From Phocaeicola sp. (GTDB lineage: Bacteria > Bacteroidota > Bacteroidia > Bacteroidales > Bacteroidaceae), in contig JARIAN010000136.1 in assembly GCA_029257865.1 (NCBI GenBank), positions 1-43,499 on the forward strand: 43,499 bases of DNA. Direction: 5' to 3'. Below are positions 15,576 to 23,164 of the stretch, in pieces; the stretch's first letter is position 1, and every line of letters starts with the position of its first letter. The notes beneath the pieces were generated by a model that saw only the letters and a program-made list of their open reading frames with translations, had not been told where the DNA came from and ran no database searches. The translations under genes were made by a program, and so were the position numbers.

Positions 15576-17368
15576 TTCTTGTTTTTTTGGAGTGTAAATA
15601 CAAACTCCAATCCTCCTCCCGGTTTGTTTTTGGCAAAGATGGTACCTCCGTGAAACAATACCGCATTCTTTACAATGGCCAATCCAAGTCCGGTTCCTCC
15701 TAGTTTTCTAGACCTTCCTTTGTCTACTCTGTAGAATCGTTCAAAGAGGCGGTTTAAGTGCTCCTCCGGAACTCCTGTTCCATTATCAGAGAAACTGAAG
15801 TAGAAGAATTTCTCATCTTCCCGGAAACAATGGATGGCTATAGTCACTCCGTTTCCTGCATAAGCCAATGCGTTGTCTGTAAGATTGCGGAAGATAGAGT
15901 ATAAGAGCGAGTGATTTCCTTTGATGAAAATATTGTCGTGCAACTTGTTCTCTACGGCAATCTGCTTTTCTTCAATGCCCATCGCCACCTCGTTCAGGAT
16001 GTTTTTTACAAGTTTGGAGATGTCTATCACTTCTGTGCCCATCATGTCGGGAGCTTCATCCATGCGCGACAACACAGAGATGTCTCTCAGCAGAAAAGTC
16101 AATCGGTTGCTTTGAGCATAGCTTCTTTCCAAAAAGCCCCGTGCCGTAGATTCCGGGATATTAGGGTTTTGGAGTAGTGTTTCCAGATAGCCTTGGATAC
16201 TGCTTACGGGAGTCTTCAATTCGTGGGCAATGTTTTGGGTAAGTTGTCTTTTAAGGCGCGCCTGTTCTTCATCCTGTGTCACATCATTGATGGATATTTC
16301 AAAGGAGTTGTCTTGAAAAATGATACATTCTATCATGAAAGAGCGTCCGTTTTTATGGATATGGAGCGATTGTCTTTTCTCCTCTCTGAAGCACCGTTCT
16401 TCATTTTTCAGTTGCTCGTTTCGGTGCAGGAAGGTTATGATAGATTCCATTTCAGGTATGGAGAATATATCTTCGGCCACTCCCAGGTTACGGTCGGAGA
16501 TGATATTGGCGTATTGGGTAAACAAGTCGTTTACCAAGATTTCTTGTCGGTCTTTTGTAAATACCCCTAGTCCTTCGTGAGAAGTTTGCAGGTGTGAAAT
16601 CAGTTTTTCCCTTTCTATATAAAGAGCTTCTTTCGCCCGATGCAGCCTTTTGTAGATTGTAATGATATGTTGTGATATTTCTCCCAGTTCATTTTTGGGG
16701 AAAGTGTTGAGGATACCCGTATCTATAGGCTTGTTTTGTTCTGCTTGTAGCGCGAACTGCTGCAGCTGTGTGATAGATGTCCCCAGTTTCTTTGTGAACC
16801 GGTAGAAGATACAGATGAGCAAAGTGCTGATGCAAAGGGTAAACCAAAGATATTTGGAGTCGGTCTTCAAATGTTCACTTAGGTTGATGCTGTACGGCAA
16901 CGCAGAGCGTACAATAAGCTGGCGTGCCGGATAATAATGAGCCGAATAGAAATAATCTTCCCCTCCAATGCTTTCCGAATGACGATGAATGGCATATCCG
17001 CTCCTGTTAAGCAGTGCTTCTTTCACCTCCTTGCGTGAAGCATGGTTCTTGAATGACTCATAATGGATGGAGGAGTTGTCGTAGATGACTTTTCCCTGTG
17101 TAGTAATCAGCGTTAGGCGCAGATGAGGAATCATGTGCGCTTCTACATACTTTTGTAGCGTGTCTTTGTGGGTACCGTGTTCTGATATAAAATCAAATAT
17201 TTGTGCATTATAATCTTGCAGTTGGGTGTTGAGCAGTTCGGTCTTGAATGCCTTTTCACGTTGGTACTGGAATAAGATGAAACAAGTGACGAAGGCTATG
17301 AAGAGCGAAACTATTGACAAGAAAAGGCGTGTGCTGAAATGGAACAGCCGATAAGATAGATGAGTCAT
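15572..17368 (-). CDS. PhoR-like membrane sensor histidine kinase
   Basis: A 598-residue kinase. A membrane helix at about residues 12-32 and another at about 172-190 bracket a roughly 140-residue periplasmic sensor. A PAS-like region (about 260-365) follows, then the HisKA dimer with the phospho-accepting His382 (NIAHELKTP). The HATPase domain shows the N box (NLTDNALAYA), G1 (FSDNGTGVP), F (LFERFYRVD) and G2 (GGTGLGLAIVK) motifs. It would sense an envelope signal and phosphorylate the response regulator encoded 46 bp upstream on the same strand. The layout is like PhoR. I did not call it RprX because the partner regulator does not resemble the RprY sequence I remember. The signal is unknown. 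Its 3' end overlaps the converging transferase gene by 4 bp. Confidence 0.92.
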   Translation of the reverse strand: MTHLSYRLFHFSTRLFLSIVSLFIAFVTCFILFQYQREKAFKTELLNTQLQDYNAQIFDFISEHGTHKDTLQKYVEAHMIPHLRLTLITTQGKVIYDNSSIHYESFKNHASRKEVKEALLNRSGYAIHRHSESIGGEDYFYSAHYYPARQLIVRSALPYSINLSEHLKTDSKYLWFTLCISTLLICIFYRFTKKLGTSITQLQQFALQAEQNKPIDTGILNTFPKNELGEISQHIITIYKRLHRAKEALYIEREKLISHLQTSHEGLGVFTKDRQEILVNDLFTQYANIISDRNLGVAEDIFSIPEMESIITFLHRNEQLKNEERCFREEKRQSLHIHKNGRSFMIECIIFQDNSFEISINDVTQDEEQARLKRQLTQNIAHELKTPVSSIQGYLETLLQNPNIPESTARGFLERSYAQSNRLTFLLRDISVLSRMDEAPDMMGTEVIDISKLVKNILNEVAMGIEEKQIAVENKLHDNIFIKGNHSLLYSIFRNLTDNALAYAGNGVTIAIHCFREDEKFFYFSFSDNGTGVPEEHLNRLFERFYRVDKGRSRKLGGTGLGLAIVKNAVLFHGGTIFAKNKPGGGLEFVFTLQKNKN

Positions 17369-17414
17369 TCGGGCAATGCTTTAGAGGTTAGATACGAGAA
17401 AATAGGACAAGAAG

Positions 17415-18101
17415 TTAGTCACTTTCAAAACAGTAACCGTATCCCAATCTGGTGACGATAAGCTTGCCGTATTGGCCGATTTTCTTTCTTAGTCGGGTGA
17501 TGTTGACATCGATGGTACGGTCTAGCACGTACGATTCGTCATTCCACACTTTGGCTAGGATGTCTTCTCTAGAGAACACCCTTCCTTGGTTTTGCAAGAG
17601 CAAAAGCAGTATTTCAAATTCTTTTTTGGTGAGAGCAATGTCCTCTCCGTTTATAAATACTTTTTTCTTGGGAATATTGAGAGTTAAATCCTTGTATACT
17701 ATCTGTTCTTCCTTGAGAGACTGTATGTTGGTGGTTCGTCTAAGTACAGCCTTTATTCTCACTGCCACTTCTCTCAGCGAAAATGGCTTGGAGATATAGT
17801 CGTCAGCTCCCAGATTAAATCCGGTAAGCGTGTCGTTTTCGGTATCTTTGGCAGTGATGAAGATAATAGGAATGTTTGCCGTTGCTTTGTTGTTTTTCAT
17901 CATACGTGCCATTTTGAATCCAGAAATCTCACCCATCATTACATCCAGCAAGAGCAGGTGGTATTGTGTAAGGTCCATTTTCAAGGCTTCTTCGGCTGAG
18001 TTTGCTGTATCTACCAGATAGCCTTCAGTTTCCAGATTGAATTTCAGGATTTCGCACAGGTCATCTTCATCATCTACTACCAAAATACGATAATTGTTCA
18101 T
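17415..18101 (-). CDS. OmpR/PhoB-family response regulator
   Basis: A 228-residue two-domain regulator. The receiver (about residues 1-120) has the acidic pocket in VVDDEDD, the phospho-acceptor Asp53 in LLLLDVMM, the switch Thr in FITAKD and Lys105 in ADDYISKPF. The C-terminal winged helix (about 130-228) has LTKKEFEILLLLLQNQGRV, ILAKVW, and DRTIDVNITRLRKKIG, ending TRLGYGYCFE. It is the first gene of the pair with the histidine kinase, which follows after 46 bp. A promoter core lies about 30 bp upstream. Target genes are not evident from the window. Confidence 0.95.
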   Translation of the reverse strand: MNNYRILVVDDEDDLCEILKFNLETEGYLVDTANSAEEALKMDLTQYHLLLLDVMMGEISGFKMARMMKNNKATANIPIIFITAKDTENDTLTGFNLGADDYISKPFSLREVAVRIKAVLRRTTNIQSLKEEQIVYKDLTLNIPKKKVFINGEDIALTKKEFEILLLLLQNQGRVFSREDILAKVWNDESYVLDRTIDVNITRLRKKIGQYGKLIVTRLGYGYCFESD

Positions 18102-18128
18102 AATACATTCATTTATAAATTACATACA

Positions 18129-18136
18129 CAAAGATA
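18129..18136 (-). promoter_or_regulatory. Bacteroidetes -7 element for the two-component pair
   Basis: TATCTTTG followed by TG on the minus strand, 28-35 bp upstream of the response regulator start. Confidence 0.68.
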
Positions 18137-18233
18137 GCAAAGGAAAATTCTTTGCTGGATATAATCTTTATCATTTTTCTGCAAAGATTCATCTTTTGTA
18201 TTTCTTTATGATGAATGATGTATTACAAAAGTG

Positions 18234-19283
18234 TTACAATTCGGGGCGTGTAAATTCTCCGGCGATAGAATGATTCATTTCGTTTCTGATTTCCTGAGGG
18301 GTAAGGTTGTGTCCTAGTAGGAACATCAGTTTGGTGACTACACATTCTACCGTAGCGTCATATCCGCTGATGACTCCGGCGTCGAGCAAGTGCAGTCCGG
18401 TTTCATATCGTGCCATTTCCACCATACCGGTTTGGCACTGTGAGATGTTGACGATGACGATACCTCTTTGGGTAGCTTCTTTGAGCAGGCTGATGAACCA
18501 GGGTTTTTGTGGGGCGTTTCCCGAACCATAGGTCTTGAGCACTACGGCCCTCAGTCCCGGTGTATGGAGCACTGTCTTGATAATATTTTCTTGCATGCCC
18601 GGGAAGATGGTGATGATAATCACGTTGGTATCGAATACATAATGAGGGTGCATCGGGATGGTGGAATCTGCTTTGTGGATGCGATCATGTTCATATTTGA
18701 TATGTATTCCGGCAGTAGCCAGTACCGGATAGTTGTATGAACGGAAGGCGTTGAAGTTTTCCGCATTGATTTTCGTCGTGCGGTTACCTCTCATCAAGTG
18801 GTTTTCAAAAAAGATGCAGACTTCGGGCACGATGGCTTTTCCGTCGGGATATTTGGCTGCTGCAATTTCGATGGAGGTGATAAGGTTTTCTTTCCCGTCG
18901 GTGCGCAATACACCAATGGGAAGCTGGCTTCCGGTCAAGATGACTGGTTTGCTGAGGTGTTCCAGCATAAAACTGAGGGCGGAAGCAGTATAAGCCATCG
19001 TGTCGGTACCGTGCAAGATGACAAAGCCGTCAAAGTTATCGTAGTTATAGTCAATGATTTTCACCAGTTTCGACCATAGAGCCGGTTCCATGTCTGAAGA
19101 GTCAATCGGCGGGTTGAACTGATAAGAAGAGATACGGTAGTTGAAGCGTTTCAGCTCAGGCACATTTTCTTGGAGTTGGTCAAAGTTGAATGCTTCTAGG
19201 GCGCCGGTTTCAGGATTTTCAATCATTCCTATCGTTCCGCCTGTATAGATAAGTAGGACAGAGGGGTAGTCTGGATTAATCAT
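18234..19283 (-). CDS. ansA: Type I (cytoplasmic) L-asparaginase
   Basis: A 349-residue amidohydrolase that converts asparagine to aspartate and ammonia. The first signature is IYTGGTIGMIE with the nucleophile Thr14 and Thr17. The second is ILHGTDTMAYTAS with the Thr-Asp pair, and TGSQLPIG follows. There is no signal peptide, and the length (about 340) matches the E. coli AnsA branch rather than the periplasmic type II enzyme. It stands as a single gene with a promoter core at 19308-19315. No clear terminator is visible in the 130 bp before the response regulator gene downstream, but that gene has its own promoter. Confidence 0.93.
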   Translation of the reverse strand: MINPDYPSVLLIYTGGTIGMIENPETGALEAFNFDQLQENVPELKRFNYRISSYQFNPPIDSSDMEPALWSKLVKIIDYNYDNFDGFVILHGTDTMAYTASALSFMLEHLSKPVILTGSQLPIGVLRTDGKENLITSIEIAAAKYPDGKAIVPEVCIFFENHLMRGNRTTKINAENFNAFRSYNYPVLATAGIHIKYEHDRIHKADSTIPMHPHYVFDTNVIIITIFPGMQENIIKTVLHTPGLRAVVLKTYGSGNAPQKPWFISLLKEATQRGIVIVNISQCQTGMVEMARYETGLHLLDAGVISGYDATVECVVTKLMFLLGHNLTPQEIRNEMNHSIAGEFTRPEL

Positions 19284-19758
19284 AAGTTTTCTACGTTTAA
19301 TTTGTCACAAAGATAGGAAAAATGTGTAATACTATAAAGAATATTCAAAGTAAAATAACAAAATGATGCTATGGTGAGGTCTGTTTCTTATAAATATATA
19401 ATGTATTCTTGAGCTACTGTCTGCGTTTCATTGATTGCAGCCGCCGGTTATTGAATCTGTGATTGTGTTTTATTAATCGGTGGTTGTAACTTTAAAATGG
19501 GTCGGGTAATAGATGGATTATAATTTTAGAGAAATATGTTATATGAGAGATGTTTTTGTATTTTTTGGTTCTGTTGTGGGTAGAAAGGGAGGTCTTGTGC
19601 TCTTGTCTGTGTGTAATGAACCGAAAGAAGCGGAAATGTTTGAGGCGCTCCATAGTGGCATCTGCGGCGCAAGAAGATTAAATAAATAGCATCAAAACAG
19701 ATCTTTTTAGATAAAAATGTGTAACTTCGTAAGAGATAACTTATAATATAGATAAAAG
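19284..19758. other. Intergenic region without a recognisable gene
   Basis: 475 bp of AT-rich DNA between the ansA start and the DUF308 gene. It contains the ansA promoter at its left end and a weak TAACTTCG near 19722 that could serve the DUF308 gene. A minus-strand open frame at 19526-19786 has no protein-like character and overlaps the next gene's start. I see no tRNA or clear repeat. Confidence 0.55.
19308..19315 (-). promoter_or_regulatory. Bacteroidetes -7 element for ansA
   Basis: TATCTTTG followed by TGACAA on the minus strand, 25-32 bp upstream of the ansA start. Confidence 0.68.
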
Positions 19759-20322
19759 ATGAATACATTAAAGTTTTCAGTGACAAGTAGTATTTGTGTA
19801 TTGCTTATTGGTGTTTTGTTGGTAGCATGGCCCGAAGCGGCTGTTACTTATCTGGTGATTGCCATTGGTGGCTTGTTCTTTTTGCCGGGCTTGTTGGGTA
19901 TGGTAGGATATTTTATGGCCAACTCAAAAACCGGAACAGATAGGAAGCCTGCTTTTCCAATAGTAGGATTGGGCAGCGTGTTGCTTGGCTTGTGGCTGAT
20001 GGTTGAACCGGCATTTTTTGTGAGTTTCCTGATGTATTTGCTGGGAGGGATGCTGGTTTTGGGTGCACTGTTTCAGTTTATGAGTTATTGGTCGTATCGC
20101 ACGCTGGCAAAAGTACCGATAGTGTTCTACTTAATGGCAGGCTTGATGATGGCAGCAGGTATTGTAATCTTGCTGAATCCGTTTCAGGCAGCAGCTGTTC
20201 CGTTTATGATATTGGGTATATCAGCTATTGTATATTCAGTATTGGATTTGGTTCGTTTGCTGCATTATCGTAGCCGGAAGAATAGCAATGTAGTAGATGT
20301 AGAAGTGATAGAGGAGAAATAA
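19759..20322 (+). CDS. DUF308/HdeD-like six-helix membrane protein
   Basis: A 187-residue integral membrane protein with six hydrophobic helices arranged as three hairpins (about residues 8-24, 28-48, 62-80, 84-104, 115-133 and 138-158), then a polar tail (RSRKNSNVVDVEVIEEK). The repeated 'helix-LxG-helix' layout with LLIGVLLVAWPEAAV and LGSVLLGLWLMVEPAFFV is that of the HdeD/DUF308 family. HdeD in E. coli is linked to acid resistance; the role in Bacteroides is not known. It converges on the AraC-type regulator gene and shares a small hairpin with it. Whether that regulator controls it is not shown by the sequence. Confidence 0.8.
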   Translation: MNTLKFSVTSSICVLLIGVLLVAWPEAAVTYLVIAIGGLFFLPGLLGMVGYFMANSKTGTDRKPAFPIVGLGSVLLGLWLMVEPAFFVSFLMYLLGGMLVLGALFQFMSYWSYRTLAKVPIVFYLMAGLMMAAGIVILLNPFQAAAVPFMILGISAIVYSVLDLVRLLHYRSRKNSNVVDVEVIEEK

Positions 20323-20337
20323 TCGGTTTATTTCTCC
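20313..20337. terminator. Hairpin between converging DUF308 and AraC genes
   Basis: GGAGAAATAA (20313-20322) pairs with 20328-20337. The stem overlaps the DUF308 stop codon. No good T-run follows, so termination efficiency is uncertain. Confidence 0.5.
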
Positions 20338-20339
20338 AC

Positions 20340-21194
20340 TTATTCCATGTTGCGGTATTGTTTCGGCGACATGCCTGTATATCTCTTGAAATATTTCCCA
20401 AAAAACGAGATGTCCGGAAAGTTCAGTGAATAGGCGATTTCTTGGATGGTCAGTTCGGTGGAGCGTAATTTAGCTTGTGCTTCCTTGATAACCATGGTAG
20501 AGATGATTTCTGTCAGGGTCTTTCCGGTCACTTTTTTTATAGTGGTGCTCAAGTGTTGCGGGGAAAGGTGCATCTTGTCGGCATAGAAAGAGATGTTTCT
20601 TTCTTGTCGGTAGTTTTCGATGACAAATCTCATCAAGTCTTTAACGATTTCGTTGTTACGATTGTAGTGATGCTTCTTGGGATTGATATCATTTTCTTTA
20701 TAGGCTCTTCCCAATCCGATAATTAATTGCATATAAGTCATTTTGATATGTTCTATGCTGTACATTTCCGGAGCATCTCTGGAAATGCGGATAAGCACCA
20801 TAAAGTAATCGTAAAATATGCGTTGGATTTTAGGCTCGAGTTGTATTACCGGCTTCTCGAATATGGAAGGCATGTGCACTATTGCTTTGGAGAAGAGGCT
20901 AGGGTCTTCCATCAGTTTCTGAGTGAAGGAGATGAAAATGAACCTGCAGTCATGGCTCTGCTCGTTGATTTGGAAAAAAAGATTGGGAAAGACCACTATC
21001 AGGCTGCCCTCTTGCAGTTTATAGCTGTTCATGTGTAGAGTAATGGAACAGTTGCCTCTTATGCATAGCATAAAAAGGCATCCAGGCATTTGTACCGGGT
21101 TGCCAAATAGTTTCTTGAAGTTTCCGGTAATATCTATTCCTGTGAATATATCTATGTTGTCAGATAGTTCTGATAGAGAGTTTATCTGTCTCAT
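20340..21194 (-). CDS. AraC-family transcriptional regulator
   Basis: A 284-residue regulator. The N-terminal half (about residues 20-150) is a cupin-like sensor with beta strands typical of AraC ligand domains (GNCSITLHMNSYKLQEGSLI). The C-terminal half (about 185-284) has two helix-turn-helix motifs: ISFYADKMHLSPQHLSTTIK and TIQEIAYSLNFPDISFFGKY, ending FKRYTGMSPKQYR. The latter is the strongest AraC signature. The inducer and targets are unknown. It stands alone, converging on the DUF308 gene, with a promoter core about 35 bp upstream. Confidence 0.93.
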   Translation of the reverse strand: MRQINSLSELSDNIDIFTGIDITGNFKKLFGNPVQMPGCLFMLCIRGNCSITLHMNSYKLQEGSLIVVFPNLFFQINEQSHDCRFIFISFTQKLMEDPSLFSKAIVHMPSIFEKPVIQLEPKIQRIFYDYFMVLIRISRDAPEMYSIEHIKMTYMQLIIGLGRAYKENDINPKKHHYNRNNEIVKDLMRFVIENYRQERNISFYADKMHLSPQHLSTTIKKVTGKTLTEIISTMVIKEAQAKLRSTELTIQEIAYSLNFPDISFFGKYFKRYTGMSPKQYRNME

Positions 21195-21228
21195 TATGGT
21201 TTTAATCTTAGTTTTATGGGTTGAGTTA

Positions 21229-21236
21229 CAAATATA
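21229..21236 (-). promoter_or_regulatory. Bacteroidetes -7 element for the AraC regulator
   Basis: TATATTTG on the minus strand, 35-42 bp upstream of the AraC start. Confidence 0.62.
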
Positions 21237-21353
21237 GCAAGAACTTATGATAGTTGGGCTATTTGTTGGGGAAAATCTATAGGAGTATAAAATCCAGAAG
21301 CAAAATTAAACCTGTTCTTGGCAAGGCTCGTTTTTTGGAGAGATATAAAACAA

Positions 21354-21405
21354 ATGCTGTCTTATGGGATGTGCGGATGTATACGTTGCATAAATAAGAC
21401 AGCAT
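21354..21405 (-). terminator. Intrinsic terminator after the small envelope-protein genes
   Basis: ATGCTGTCTTAT (21354-21365) pairs perfectly with 21394-21405 over 12 bp. On the minus strand it is followed by TTTGTTTTAT. Confidence 0.78.
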
Positions 21406-21427
21406 ATTGAAAGATAAGGAAAAGCAG

Positions 21428-21676
21428 TCATTTTTTTCGGAAGAATCCCCTTATTCGCTGTAGGATTTTTATACCGGTCATGATTCCGTCATAGGCGGCG
21501 ATGCCGGTATTGACATGCTGCATCAGTCCCTCCATTTTGTTCTTGGTGACAGGAGGGGCAAACAAGTCTTGGGCAATCTGTTGCATCTTCATCTTTGATA
21601 CCTGAATTTCTGCCTTCTTGTTTTTCCGCTGGCTGCTGATAGACTCCAGGCTATATGTTTTTACTTCTTCTTCCAT
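21428..21676 (-). CDS. 82-residue protein of unknown function next to holin-like gene
   Basis: A small, basic, mostly helical protein: SQRKNKKAEIQVSKMKMQQI, then a DLFAPPV turn, and a C-terminal helix GIMTGIKILQRIRGFFRKK. It has no signal peptide. The weakly hydrophobic C-terminal stretch could sit on a membrane. I do not recognise a named family. It begins 3 bp after the holin-like membrane protein gene, so the two are translated from one mRNA and probably work together at the inner membrane. A strong hairpin ends the unit. Confidence 0.72.
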   Translation of the reverse strand: MEEEVKTYSLESISSQRKNKKAEIQVSKMKMQQIAQDLFAPPVTKNKMEGLMQHVNTGIAAYDGIMTGIKILQRIRGFFRKK

Positions 21677-21679
21677 ATT

Positions 21680-22048
21680 TTAATTGTTGTTATCTGAATC
21701 TTCAAGGAATAGTTTGGCAAGAAAGCTCACCATCGGTTGAAATATCAGTGGTTTTCGGAAATGATAGACGATATAAGCGATGATTAAAAGTACTCCTCCG
21801 ATGATAGCGTAGCTAGCAATGAAACTGCCTACTACCGAATCGAGTACATATACTAGCATGAAGGAGAAGTAAAATAATGCCATGATACATAATATGACTA
21901 TGATGAATAACAACAGGAAGGTGGATAGAAGAATTGTTAGTTTTTCCACCAATTCCAGTTTGAGATACTCCCCTTGCAGGTTGATGTACTTCTTGGCTTC
22001 CTTAAAAAGAGCTTCCAGGTTGTCGATACTTTTGTCGTTGGCAAACAT
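21680..22048 (-). CDS. Phage-holin-family-like (PF07332-type) membrane protein
   Basis: A 122-residue protein. An N-terminal amphipathic helix (NLEALFKEAKKYINLQGEYL) with a KLELVEKL motif is followed by two long membrane helices (about residues 43-68 and 72-96) and a short polar tail. This is the layout of the 'phage holin family / Actinobacteria holin III' group of cellular membrane proteins, which often sit next to YtxH-domain genes. No phage genes are nearby, so a lytic role is unlikely. I chose ATG 22048; an in-frame ATG at 22069 adds MYTKYLY and is the alternative. A terminator hairpin lies just upstream, after the YtxH gene. Confidence 0.75.
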   Translation of the reverse strand: MFANDKSIDNLEALFKEAKKYINLQGEYLKLELVEKLTILLSTFLLLFIIVILCIMALFYFSFMLVYVLDSVVGSFIASYAIIGGVLLIIAYIVYHFRKPLIFQPMVSFLAKLFLEDSDNNN

Positions 22049-22067
22049 ATAGAGATATTTAGTGTAC

Positions 22068-22107
22068 AAAAAAAGGGTAGATGCAACTTGCGCGATGCTA
22101 TCTACCC
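22068..22107 (-). terminator. Intrinsic terminator after the YtxH-like gene
   Basis: GGGTAGAT (22075-22082) pairs with 22100-22107. Read on the minus strand, the stem is followed by seven T. It lies between the YtxH-like and holin-like genes, so read-through there may be partial. Confidence 0.75.
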
Positions 22108-22125
22108 CATAGAAATATGATGCGA

Positions 22126-22329
22126 TTATTCAGCATCTTTTACTTCAGATGCAATCTGTTCTACCAGATCGTCCATTTCTTCTCTGTTAAGGCGAATGCC
22201 TTTTTTTCTTAGCAATTCTGCGATTTTGTTACGAGTATCTGTTCCTTTTTCCGGTGCAAATAAAATACCTGCTGCAGCCCCTAGAGCAACTCCGCCTAAG
22301 AATGCTGCTACTACATTTAATGCTTTCAT
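22126..22329 (-). CDS. YtxH-domain small envelope protein
   Basis: A 67-residue protein. It opens with a membrane or signal-like helix of small residues (VVAAFLGGVALGAAAGILFAP), then EKGTDTRNKIAELLRKKGIR and an acidic tail. The Gly/Ala-rich helix ending in LFAPEKGxxTR is the YtxH signature. These proteins are linked to general or envelope stress in other bacteria. The ATG at 22329 is chosen because the promoter core at 22356-22363 falls inside the longer open frame that would start at 22410. It is the first of three small minus-strand genes, but a terminator follows it. Confidence 0.85.
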   Translation of the reverse strand: MKALNVVAAFLGGVALGAAAGILFAPEKGTDTRNKIAELLRKKGIRLNREEMDDLVEQIASEVKDAE

Positions 22330-22355
22330 AATTGATTTTTGTTTGATTACACTCA

Positions 22356-22363
22356 CAAATTTA
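22356..22363 (-). promoter_or_regulatory. Bacteroidetes -7 element for the YtxH-like gene
   Basis: TAAATTTG on the minus strand, 27-34 bp upstream of the start at 22329. Confidence 0.6.
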
Positions 22364-22470
22364 GTAAAATAATTGGATACAACGAATTTTTTAGAAAGAT
22401 AATATGACATTATATAGTTTGTTCGCTTGAATATTAACAGATTTTAATAGGTAAGAAGTATTAATATTGT

Positions 22471-22478
22471 TACTTTTG
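22471..22478 (+). promoter_or_regulatory. Bacteroidetes -7 element for the SPOR lipoprotein
   Basis: TACTTTTG followed by CAAAA, 49 bp before ATG 22527. It lies inside the longer open frame and so excludes the earlier start. Confidence 0.65.
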
Positions 22479-22526
22479 CAAAAAATAGAATCAGAAGATT
22501 TTAAATTAAATAATAAAGTAAGCGAC

Positions 22527-23033
22527 ATGAAAAAGAGTGTTGTTTTTGGAATGGGATTGTTTGCTGTATTTGCATTCTCTTCCTGCAAATCAAGTGAAAG
22601 TGCTTATAAAAAGGCATATGAAAAGGCAAAACAGCAGGAGTTGGCTGAAGCTACTAACACGGCTACAGAAGCGCCTGCAGAAACTGTAGCTCCGGTAGAA
22701 GTGGCTCCGGTGGCTCCGATTACATCAACAAAAGTTGATACAACTCCGGTGCGTGAAGAACGTGTAGAGTTGGTATCGGGTAATGGTTTGAAGTCTTATA
22801 GTGTAGTGTGTGGCAGTTTCGGTGTGAAAGCGAATGCTGAAAGTCTGAAGGGTATGCTAGACGGCGAAGGCTACAATGCAAAAGTGGTGTATAACTCAGA
22901 AAGAAACATGTATCGTGTAATTGTAGATTCTTATGATACTCACGCTGAGGCTGCTTCTGCAAGAGATGCATTTAAGAATAGATTCCCTAACCGTAAAGAC
23001 TTCCAGGCTTCATGGTTGCTTTATAGAAGATAA
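22527..23033 (+). CDS. SPOR-domain lipoprotein
   Basis: A 168-residue protein with a lipoprotein signal peptide (AFSSC, lipobox Cys near residue 20). A charged helix (YKKAYEKAKQQE) is followed by a Pro/Ala/Thr/Val-rich linker (about residues 40-75). The C-terminal SPOR domain (about 90-168) begins SYSVVCGSFGVKANAESL and ends FQASWLLYRR. SPOR domains bind denuded glycan strands of peptidoglycan at division sites. The protein therefore probably tethers the envelope to septal wall as a periplasmic lipoprotein. ATG 22527 is chosen because of the promoter position and lipobox. It is a single-gene unit, terminated by a hairpin at 23097-23130. Confidence 0.88.
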   Translation: MKKSVVFGMGLFAVFAFSSCKSSESAYKKAYEKAKQQELAEATNTATEAPAETVAPVEVAPVAPITSTKVDTTPVREERVELVSGNGLKSYSVVCGSFGVKANAESLKGMLDGEGYNAKVVYNSERNMYRVIVDSYDTHAEAASARDAFKNRFPNRKDFQASWLLYRR

Positions 23034-23096
23034 TCATTTCCTTTTAAAGCCTTTTTGGACTATTGTTAAGAATAAATGTTCTATAATATATAGGAT

Positions 23097-23130
23097 TGAA
23101 AAGTGATGGTATTTATACTGTCACTTTTTT
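23097..23130 (+). terminator. Intrinsic terminator after the SPOR gene
   Basis: GAAAAGTGA pairs with TCACTTTTTT across a 15-base loop. The T-run is part of the stem and runs directly into the next promoter. Confidence 0.72.
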
Positions 23131-23131
23131 G

Positions 23132-23139
23132 TATTTTTG
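23132..23139 (+). promoter_or_regulatory. Bacteroidetes -7 element for the PCMD protein
   Basis: TATTTTTG, 25 bp upstream of ATG 23165, directly after the SPOR terminator. Confidence 0.65.
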
Positions 23140-23164
23140 TACCACTAAACAATAAGTGAAGATT

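Noticed and set aside
15572-18101. Naming the two-component pair RprXY
   Set aside because: The regulator looks like a generic PhoB-type protein and does not match my memory of RprY; without a search the name is not justified.
19526-19786. 86-codon minus-strand ORF in the ansA-DUF308 gap
   Set aside because: It overlaps the start of the DUF308 gene and has no promoter or protein-like composition.
21680-22048. Prophage holin
   Set aside because: No lysin, capsid or integrase genes are nearby; it sits with a YtxH-like cellular gene.
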